Source: an uncultured Bacilli bacterium
Lineage (GTDB): Bacteria > Bacillota_I > Bacilli_A > RF39 > UBA660
DNA: 5,033 bases
Assembly: GCA_948874605.1 (NCBI GenBank)
Contig: CAQRXS010000030.1
Span: 1-5,033, forward strand
Reading direction: 5' to 3'
Part shown: piece by piece, positions 1 to 5,033 of the stretch
Layout of the letters: every line of letters begins with the position of its first letter
Numbering within the stretch: the stretch's first letter is position 1
Notes under the pieces: generated by a model
What the model saw: the letters and a program-made list of their open reading frames with translations, nothing else
Database searches by the model: none
Told to the model about the DNA's origin: nothing
Position numbers and translations under genes: made by a program

Positions 1-944
1 GTAAAATACATGAAATACCAGTGATATTTGGTGATTACAATACAACTGATTCTGTCAGTGGGGAATGTACAACACCTATGACCTCTGGGAATATTGGTAA
101 TTGTGAAGTAGGAGACTATATGACACATCCTGCTTTCTTAAGTATTCCGAGTAATGGCTTCTGGGTAGGAAAGTTTGAGACAAGTAAATCAAATAGTAAT
201 CCAGATAATTCTATAAATCCAAAGGGTATTCAAATCAAACCTAACAAAGTAAGTTGGAGAAATATAAACGTAGGAAATATGTTTAATACAAGTCATGAAT
301 ATAAAAGAAACTTGGATAGTCATATGATGAAGAATACCGAGTGGGGAGCCGTAGCCTATTTACAGCATAGTGCCTATGGATCACAATCAAGTGTAAGGTT
401 CAATAATAATTCTGTGTTTTTAACAGGTTATGCGAGTATAAATGAGCCAACATGCGGAGGCACTGGGGATAATCGAGATTGTAAAAAATACGGAACAACA
501 GAAGATATAACAAAGCCTTATAATACAGAAACAGGAGTACTTGCTAGTACAACTGGTAATATAACTGGAATTTATGATATGAGTGGTGGTAGTGTAGAAT
601 ACGTGGCTGGCGTTGTGATAGATGAAAGTGAAAAAATGGAGGAAAAGTATTATGATGAATATCTTGACGGATCAAAACATTCAGAGTATACAAGGAGAAT
701 ACTAGGAGATGCTACAGGAGAGACAGGTCCTTTCGAGAGCGTCACTTATGGAAGTCAAACAGGAAGACAAATAAGCTCTTGGTATGCAGATCGCGCATAT
801 TTTATATTTCATACCACTTCTTGGTTTGTTCGAGGACATGCTTATAATGATGGTTCAGAGGCTGGAATATTTGCGTTTAGTAACCTTACTGCTTCAGGAG
901 ACCCATATGGTAGTTTTCGTGTCATACTAACTCCTCTAAATTAG
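1..944 (+). CDS. Probable extracellular protein with FGE-sulfatase/C-type-lectin-like domain (5' partial)
   Basis: The reading frame is open from the left edge (first full codon at position 3). A GTG at 21 exists, but it has no Shine-Dalgarno sequence and the frame continues upstream, so the true start lies outside the window. Residue numbers here count from that GTG. Two segments recall the formylglycine-generating-enzyme/C-type-lectin superfamily: GIYDMSGGSVEYV at 183-195 (compare the family's GLYDMxGNVWEW) and a C-terminal core, WFVRG at 268-272 through SFRVIL at 298-303 (compare RGGSW...GFR). The catalytic Cys pair expected near the RGG segment in true FGE is absent, so this is probably a binding or structural domain rather than an enzyme. 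Four cysteines form two local pairs (C16/C28 and C145/C154), which would suit disulfides outside the cell. THPAF at 35-39 and GFWVGKFETS at 46-55 recall surface or pilin-like proteins of gut Bacilli; this rests on memory. Ligand and export signal cannot be seen. A prepilin-type N-terminus may lie upstream. Confidence 0.8.
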   Translation, partial: KIHEIPVIFGDYNTTDSVSGECTTPMTSGNIGNCEVGDYMTHPAFLSIPSNGFWVGKFETSKSNSNPDNSINPKGIQIKPNKVSWRNINVGNMFNTSHEYKRNLDSHMMKNTEWGAVAYLQHSAYGSQSSVRFNNNSVFLTGYASINEPTCGGTGDNRDCKKYGTTEDITKPYNTETGVLASTTGNITGIYDMSGGSVEYVAGVVIDESEKMEEKYYDEYLDGSKHSEYTRRILGDATGETGPFESVTYGSQTGRQISSWYADRAYFIFHTTSWFVRGHAYNDGSEAGIFAFSNLTASGDPYGSFRVILTPLN

Positions 945-949
945 TATGA
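922..949. repeat. 9-bp perfect inverted repeat straddling the stop codon
   Basis: TCATACTAA (922-930) is the exact reverse complement of TTAGTATGA (941-949), with a 10-base loop between them. The right arm contains the TAG stop of the upstream gene (942-944). No T-run follows on either strand, so it does not look like a standard intrinsic terminator. It could act as an mRNA 3'-end stabiliser or a weak terminator, or be chance in AT-rich DNA. Confidence 0.6.
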
Positions 950-994
950 TAAAATTTAAAGGGGTAATTCGACATAATCTAACAAATTCTTTTC

Positions 995-1023
995 TTTACA
1001 ATTATTTTATTTTTCGTTATAGT
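995..1023 (+). promoter_or_regulatory. Predicted sigma-70/SigA-type promoter for the repeat surface protein gene
   Basis: A -35 box TTTACA (995-1000; one mismatch to TTGACA) and a -10 box TATAGT (1018-1023; one mismatch to TATAAT) are separated by exactly 17 bases. This predicts a transcript start near 1030 and a leader of about 34 bases before the ATG at 1064. The spacing and placement are good. AT-rich DNA gives many chance matches, so the call is probable rather than certain. Confidence 0.6.
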
Positions 1024-1043
1024 AATTTTGCTTAAAAGACATA

Positions 1044-1058
1044 CTCCTTAAAAAGGAG
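1044..1058 (+). promoter_or_regulatory. Ribosome binding site inside a small hairpin
   Basis: The Shine-Dalgarno sequence AAGGAG (1053-1058) sits five bases before the ATG at 1064 and fixes the start. It is preceded by its exact complement CTCCTT (1044-1049) with a three-base AAA loop, making a 6-bp stem that would occupy the whole Shine-Dalgarno sequence. With the predicted transcript start near 1030, this hairpin fills most of the leader. It may lower or condition translation. That role is inferred; only the pairing is seen. Confidence 0.7.
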
Positions 1059-1063
1059 AATTT

Positions 1064-3571
1064 ATGAAAAAATATTTAATACTATTTTTTTTCGTGATAA
1101 CTTGTGGTTGTTTGACTGTAAATGCCAAAGTAATTTCTCATCGAACTGGATTTTATATGTATGTAAATGGCACTATGGAAGAAATCCTATTGTATGAGGA
1201 AGAAGAATCTCATAAGCCTGTTTACCGTCTTGCATACGATAATGAAACTTACAATGATTCTAATTATCGCGAAACGAGTAAGATTTCCTTAACAGAAGAA
1301 GAACTGGAAAAGATAAAAAAATACATTTCGATAATTACAGAAGGAAAAGCTTACAGCGAGCTTAGTTATCACCAAAAATTTACACCTCAAATTCTAATTT
1401 GGCAAATGTGGCAAGAAAAAACAGGAGTTCCCTTAAGTTATACTTTTGATGTAGGCTTTGTTAAAAATTATGAGACTGTTTTAGAACAAATAACAAAACC
1501 AGAAATATACACGTTTGAAACTCGGATTGATGAGCCTCTTTCCATAAACTTTTTACCCATATTTCAAGCTCCGTATATAATTAAGCCTATGGACAATAAT
1601 TTTACTATCAATCAAAACGGTAATAAATTCGAAATTATTCCTGATAAGGTAGGTTCATTTCAATTTAAAATAGAATCAAGTTATTTTGACGAAATAGTAA
1701 AATATTATGCATTTGAAGATTCAGAAATGATAAGCTTGATTAAAAGTAAAATACCTAACAGTGAGATTCATTTAACAGTTAATGAACCCTTAAAAGAAAA
1801 TCATCATATATCTGTCGCTGAAAATAGTTCAATAGAGATTTCAACAGAAAAAGAAAGTTTTGCGCAAGGCGAAAAAGTAAAATTAGTATATACACTAAAA
1901 GAAGGTTATCTTTTAGATTCTATCGAGGTTTACTCGAATGGCATTCCACTAACAGTAGAAAACGACGAATTTATCATGCCAGATAATGACGTGATAGTCA
2001 TAACAAATACAAACCCTATTCCTATTTATAAAATAAATGCAATTGTATCAGAAGGCGTTATTGTGAGTTTACCAAATGAATTAATTCCCGGAAATAAAAT
2101 AGACTTAGATTATAAACTGCCTGATAACGAAAAACTATTATTTCTTCAAGTAATAACTGAAAGTGGGATTAAACTAGATGTATCAGAAAATCAATTTGTT
2201 ATGCCCGAAGAAAATGTAATTTTAGAAATTTATACAGAAAAAATAAAAACACCAATTTATGATATATACAACATGGAAACTCCTGGTATTAAAATTTTAG
2301 TAAATCAAGAAGCTAAAGCTGGGGAAACAGTCGAATTAAAGTATCAATTATTAGAGGATTATGAATTCCTGTATTTTGGAGTTTATACGAAAAATAATTC
2401 AAAAATAGATTTAGATGACCTCCAATTTATTATGCCTGAAGAAAATGTTTTCGTAAAAGCATATGTGAAAAAAAAGGAAATAACAAAAAATCCATCTCAT
2501 AAAATTATTACTCCCATTATTGAAGGTATTAGAATTTCTATTCCTAACGAAAGTTTAAAAAATGAACCTGTGGCATTTAAATATGAACTAGAGCCAAACT
2601 ATATTTTAGAAGAATTAAGTATTTTTTCCAGTAATGGTGAGAAAATCGCCATCGATAATAATCAATTTTTGATGCCAAATAGTTCTGTTTTTGTATACAC
2701 TAAAGTCTCGTTAAAAGAGGAAGAAAAGAAAAACACGCATAATGTCTTTATAAATCTTACAGGAGAAGTAATGCTTGCTCTTCATGAGAAACATGATACA
2801 GGAGAAAAAGTTTCGATTAATCTTCCAATAGAAGAAAGCTATGAAATAGAAAAAATAGAAGTAAAGAATGAAAAAAACGAAACATTGAATTTTAATATTG
2901 ATTCATTTATAATGCCAGATAGTGATATTTTTATTAATGTAAAACTAAAAAAGAAAAAGATTCAATCTCACCAAATATTTTCGGTTCCAGCAGATGGTAT
3001 TAGCGTAATCGTTGCGTCACAAAAAAATGTAGGGGAACAAGTAGAGTTTTCGTATTTTTTAAATCCAGAGTATGAGTTAGAATCTATGGGTATATATACT
3101 AAAAATGGTGACGAAATAAAGCCTCAAAATAACACTTTTATAATGCCAGATAATGATGTAGTACTATTATTTTCTACGAAAAAGAAAATACCAAATTCAA
3201 ATAAAATAGATATTGCGAAAAATAACTATATTACCATTCATATACCTAACGAAAAAAAGCAACTCACAAATATAGAGAAAAATATTATTTTTACAGAACA
3301 AAAATTGATAATGAATGATGAAAAATCTATTTCAAATGTTTGGAATTCTAAAAAAATCTTACAAGAAAAAAATACTAAAAAAACGTCTGATAGAAATAAT
3401 TCATCAGAAGCACAAAAAGAAAACCAAACTTTAATTCCTTCAACGTCTGCCACCCAACCAAGCGAGACATGTACAGTACCAATAAATCAAAAAGACAAAA
3501 AAGATTATTCTATTTTTTGCCTGCTTTTAGGTATTTTTATGGGGATATTATATGCAAAAATCTGTAAATAA
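1064..3571 (+). CDS. Secreted, membrane-anchored surface protein with thioester-domain-like head and six tandem repeats
   Basis: This is an 835-residue protein with a clear start (AAGGAG five bases upstream). Residues 1-21 are a signal peptide: basic MKK, hydrophobic LILFFFVIT, probable cleavage after VNA. ITCGC at 12-16 is a poor lipobox. Residues ~28-130 resemble a thioester (TQXA-type) adhesin domain: the FTPQILIWQMW segment at 106-116 fits the Gln-bearing motif, with Q109 as the candidate. The partner Cys expected near VYRLAY (53-58) is missing, so no Cys-Gln thioester could form. Residues ~140-246 look like a following beta-rich domain. Residues 248-712 are six divergent repeats, each ending in F-[ILV]-MP-x-x-[DNS]-[VI]. 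A broken seventh repeat (713-733) leads into a Lys/Asn/Ser/Thr-rich stalk (~734-812). Residues ~814-831 form a transmembrane helix with a short AKICK tail. There is no LPXTG sorting signal, so membrane anchoring is expected. The gene has its own promoter and terminator. The likely role is adhesion or surface display; the ligand is unknown. Confidence 0.9.
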   Translation: MKKYLILFFFVITCGCLTVNAKVISHRTGFYMYVNGTMEEILLYEEEESHKPVYRLAYDNETYNDSNYRETSKISLTEEELEKIKKYISIITEGKAYSELSYHQKFTPQILIWQMWQEKTGVPLSYTFDVGFVKNYETVLEQITKPEIYTFETRIDEPLSINFLPIFQAPYIIKPMDNNFTINQNGNKFEIIPDKVGSFQFKIESSYFDEIVKYYAFEDSEMISLIKSKIPNSEIHLTVNEPLKENHHISVAENSSIEISTEKESFAQGEKVKLVYTLKEGYLLDSIEVYSNGIPLTVENDEFIMPDNDVIVITNTNPIPIYKINAIVSEGVIVSLPNELIPGNKIDLDYKLPDNEKLLFLQVITESGIKLDVSENQFVMPEENVILEIYTEKIKTPIYDIYNMETPGIKILVNQEAKAGETVELKYQLLEDYEFLYFGVYTKNNSKIDLDDLQFIMPEENVFVKAYVKKKEITKNPSHKIITPIIEGIRISIPNESLKNEPVAFKYELEPNYILEELSIFSSNGEKIAIDNNQFLMPNSSVFVYTKVSLKEEEKKNTHNVFINLTGEVMLALHEKHDTGEKVSINLPIEESYEIEKIEVKNEKNETLNFNIDSFIMPDSDIFINVKLKKKKIQSHQIFSVPADGISVIVASQKNVGEQVEFSYFLNPEYELESMGIYTKNGDEIKPQNNTFIMPDNDVVLLFSTKKKIPNSNKIDIAKNNYITIHIPNEKKQLTNIEKNIIFTEQKLIMNDEKSISNVWNSKKILQEKNTKKTSDRNNSSEAQKENQTLIPSTSATQPSETCTVPINQKDKKDYSIFCLLLGIFMGILYAKICK
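1805..3262 (+). repeat. Six tandem 75-80-residue protein repeats plus a truncated seventh
   Basis: The hallmark motif falls at protein residues 303-309 (FIMPDND), 378-384 (FVMPEEN), 455-461 (FIMPEEN), 535-541 (FLMPNSS), 615-621 (FIMPDSD) and 692-698 (FIMPDND), spaced 75, 77, 80, 80 and 77 residues apart. Approximate DNA limits are 1805-2026, 2027-2257, 2258-2497, 2498-2737, 2738-2968 and 2969-3199, with a stub at 3200-3262. Each unit has a G-E-x-V-x-[FLI]-x-Y-like strand, a [GDNSE]-Y-x-[LIF]-x-x-[IMLF] strand, an N-G or similar turn, and then the MP motif. The pattern matches the widespread bacterial surface repeat related to the divergent InlB B-repeat. Units are well diverged from one another, so the array looks old and is probably not prone to frequent recombination. 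Confidence 0.85.
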
Positions 3572-3576
3572 TGTGT

Positions 3577-3613
3577 AAAAAATGCAAAAAATTACATTTT
3601 TTGCATTTTTTTT
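3577..3613 (+). terminator. Intrinsic terminator after the surface protein gene
   Basis: A perfect 16-bp stem pairs 3577-3592 with 3596-3611 around a three-base TAC loop, and a run of eight Ts (3606-3613) closes the structure. It begins five bases after the TAA stop (3569-3571). The stem is AT-rich, with only two G:C pairs, but long. An A-run at the left base of the stem (3577-3582) becomes a T-run on the opposite strand, so it could in principle work in both directions. It separates the surface gene from dnaG. Confidence 0.85.
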
Positions 3614-3625
3614 GCGAAAAAAAAA
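3606..3625. repeat. T8-GCG-A9 dyad overlapping the terminator tail
   Basis: Eight Ts (3606-3613), the triplet GCG and nine As (3617-3625) form a second, A:U-only dyad that shares its Ts with the terminator's right arm. The two folds exclude one another. A pure A:U stem is weak, so this is most likely compositional. The A-run may instead act as an upstream promoter element for dnaG. Confidence 0.4.
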
Positions 3626-3659
3626 GGAATTTGGCGATTCATCCGTAATATATATTATT

Positions 3660-3666
3660 AAGGAGG
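3660..3666 (+). promoter_or_regulatory. Ribosome binding site of dnaG
   Basis: AAGGAGG lies seven bases before the ATG at 3674. It is a near-perfect match to the 16S anti-Shine-Dalgarno and confirms the dnaG start. No convincing promoter was found in the roughly 45 bases between the terminator and this site. Confidence 0.9.
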
Positions 3667-3673
3667 AATTTAT

Positions 3674-5033
3674 ATGCCTACATTATCTCAGGAAAAAATA
3701 GACGAGATAAGACAAGGTGCAAATATTGTAGAAATTGTAAGCGAATATATTCCTCTAACAAAAAGAGGAAAGAATTATGTCGGAGTATGTCCTTTTCATC
3801 AAGACCACTCACCAAGTATGAGTGTTTCTGAAGAAAGACAAATGTTTAAATGCTTTTCCTGTGGAACAGCTGGAAATGTTTTTAAGTTTGTGAGCGAGTT
3901 TGAAAACATCTCATATATTCAAGCCGTTGCTAAAGTTGCCGAAAAAATTGGTATGCCAATTAGTATAGACTCATCTTTTAAAAAGGTTGAAAAATTTTCA
4001 AAAGAATATGAAATAATGAATTTAGCAATGCTGTATTTCAAAAATAATATTAGTACAACTCAAGGAAATTTAGCGAAAAAGTATTTAAAAGAGAGAAACC
4101 TTGATGAATCAGTGCAACAGGAATTCGATGTAGGATTAAGTTTACAAAATAAGAGTTTATATGAATTTTTAAAAAAGAAAAAAGTTAGTGATGCAGATAT
4201 GGTTACTTTAGGGCTAGTGAATCAAAATGGTTTAGAATATCAAGATGTATTTAAAAATCGTATTATTTTTCCGATTCATGATGCATTAGGTCATGTCGTT
4301 GGTTTTATTGGGCGTATATACGAATCAACTTTTGGGCCGAAATATCTAAACAGTAAAGAAACGCATATTTTTCGTAAAGGAAATATCTTATTCAACTATC
4401 ATCGCGCTAAAGATGCCGTTCGTCATACCAAAACTTTAATTCTTGTAGAAGGAAATATGGATGCCATTCGCATGTATTCTTGCGGTTTTAAACACACAGT
4501 AGCGCTTCAAGGAACAAGCTTAACAAAAGAACAGATTGAATTAATAATGAAACTTCATTGTTCTGTTATTTTGATGTTTGATAATGATGAACCTGGAGAA
4601 AATGCGACCTTGCAAAACGGAGGTCTACTCGAAAACGCAGGTATAAAAGTTGATGTTGTCCGTTTGAGTGGTGAAAAAGATCCAGACGAATATATAATCA
4701 AAAATGGTATACATGCAATGGAGGAAAACTTAAAAAATCCGTTATCTTATTTAGAATTCAAACTAAAGACTTTAAAACAAAATATCAATTTAGATGATAC
4801 CAAAGCGTTAGCGGAATATGTAAAACAAGTTTTAAACACTTTAAAAGGAAAAGACGAAATAACAGTAGATGTAACCTTAAATCGTTTAGTGAAAGATTAT
4901 AATTTATCTTATGATGTATTGAAATCACAAATTGAAGTAGAAGAAAAAGAAATATTACCCTCTAAAACAATAGAAGTGCAAAAGCCTAAAACGAAAAAGA
5001 AAAGATATAATATCAGCGCAGAGCATATCTTAT
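3674..5033 (+). CDS. dnaG: DNA primase DnaG (3' partial, first 453 codons)
   Basis: DnaG makes the short RNA primers that start Okazaki fragments and works with the replicative helicase at the fork. The N-terminal CHC2 zinc-binding domain is intact: C39, H42, C60 and C63 in VCPFHQDHSPSMSV and FKCFSCGTAGN. The RNA-polymerase core follows, with KNRIIFPIHDALGHVVGFIG (194-213) and GPKYLNSKETHIFRKGNILF (221-240), which is very close to the conserved PKYLNSPET...F segment. The Toprim catalytic acidic residues are present: E259 in VEGNMDAI, then D303 and D305 in MFDNDEPGENA, with DPDEY at 336-340 supporting the fold. Two usual positions differ from common forms (EGY/F-x-D and FDGDxAG). Residues after ~425 become a Lys/Glu-rich linker, and the helicase-binding C-terminal domain lies beyond the window edge; full DnaG proteins are about 600 residues. 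The start is set by AAGGAGG seven bases upstream. In many Firmicutes dnaG precedes the main sigma-factor gene, but that region is not in view. Confidence 0.98.
   Translation, partial: MPTLSQEKIDEIRQGANIVEIVSEYIPLTKRGKNYVGVCPFHQDHSPSMSVSEERQMFKCFSCGTAGNVFKFVSEFENISYIQAVAKVAEKIGMPISIDSSFKKVEKFSKEYEIMNLAMLYFKNNISTTQGNLAKKYLKERNLDESVQQEFDVGLSLQNKSLYEFLKKKKVSDADMVTLGLVNQNGLEYQDVFKNRIIFPIHDALGHVVGFIGRIYESTFGPKYLNSKETHIFRKGNILFNYHRAKDAVRHTKTLILVEGNMDAIRMYSCGFKHTVALQGTSLTKEQIELIMKLHCSVILMFDNDEPGENATLQNGGLLENAGIKVDVVRLSGEKDPDEYIIKNGIHAMEENLKNPLSYLEFKLKTLKQNINLDDTKALAEYVKQVLNTLKGKDEITVDVTLNRLVKDYNLSYDVLKSQIEVEEKEILPSKTIEVQKPKTKKKRYNISAEHIL

Noticed and set aside
21..23. GTG at 21 as the true start of the first gene
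   Set aside because: There is no Shine-Dalgarno sequence in the 20 bases before it, the frame is open to the window edge, and an extracellular protein of this type needs an export signal that would lie upstream.
1097..1111. Lipoprotein signal (ITCGC)
   Set aside because: It lacks the Leu and small-residue pattern of a true lipobox, and a signal peptidase I site (VNA) follows a few residues later. The C-terminal membrane helix also provides an anchor.
2468..2475. A8 tract in repeat 3 as a slippage or phase-variation site
   Set aside because: It encodes Lys codons in the basic linker between repeats, and similar short A-runs occur throughout this AT-rich gene. The frame stays intact across it.
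1805..3262. CRISPR-like or DNA-level tandem repeat array
   Set aside because: The periodicity is at protein level (75-80 codons) within one continuous reading frame, and the DNA copies are strongly diverged. There are no short identical repeats with unique spacers.
3238..3453. 71-codon open frame on the minus strand
   Set aside because: It lies wholly opposite the Lys/Asn-rich stalk of the surface protein, which reads as Phe/Ser-rich on the other strand. It has no recognisable domain and is a compositional shadow.
3631..3658. Possible dnaG promoter TTGGCG-N16-TATTAT
   Set aside because: The transcript would start at about 3665, inside the Shine-Dalgarno sequence, leaving no usable leader. 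Other -10-like boxes here (TAATAT at 3646, TATATT at 3651) have no -35 box at a suitable distance.

Overview
The window looks like chromosomal DNA from a low-GC Firmicutes-type bacterium. The DNA is strongly AT-rich, the Shine-Dalgarno sequences are strong (AAGGAG, AAGGAGG), and all three genes use the standard stop-codon set with Trp encoded by TGG, so there is no sign of the Mycoplasma UGA=Trp code. The surface-protein style (a formylglycine-enzyme-like extracellular domain, a thioester-domain-like secreted protein, and tandem F-x-MP-x-x-D-V repeats) resembles uncultured gut Bacilli of the RF39/Erysipelotrichales kind. That assignment is inference from memory of protein style, not from a search.

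Layout: (1) Positions 1-944 hold the 3' part of a gene for a probable extracellular protein with an FGE-sulfatase / C-type-lectin-like fold. Its 5' end is outside the window. (2) Positions 945-1063 are intergenic: a 9-bp inverted repeat straddles the preceding stop codon, followed by a good sigma-70-type promoter and a small hairpin that pairs with the Shine-Dalgarno sequence of the next gene. (3) Positions 1064-3571 encode an 835-residue secreted, C-terminally membrane-anchored protein. It has a signal peptide, a thioester-domain-like head that lacks the expected Cys, six repeats of 75-80 residues plus a truncated seventh, a Lys/Asn/Ser/Thr-rich stalk and a final transmembrane helix. (4) Positions 3572-3673 are intergenic, with a 16-bp perfect-stem intrinsic terminator and then a strong ribosome binding site. 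(5) From 3674 to the window end is the first 453 codons of dnaG (DNA primase), with zinc-binding and Toprim domains intact and the helicase-binding C-terminus cut off by the window edge.

The first two genes appear to be cell-surface or extracellular accessory genes placed just upstream of a housekeeping replication gene. Gene 2 looks like an independent unit, with its own promoter and terminator. Nothing in the window links either surface gene to primase function. No complete novel defence, mobile or RNA system is visible. The items most worth a second look are the degenerate thioester head, the possible translational hairpin in front of gene 2, and the lectin-like C-terminus of gene 1 with the inverted repeat over its stop codon.
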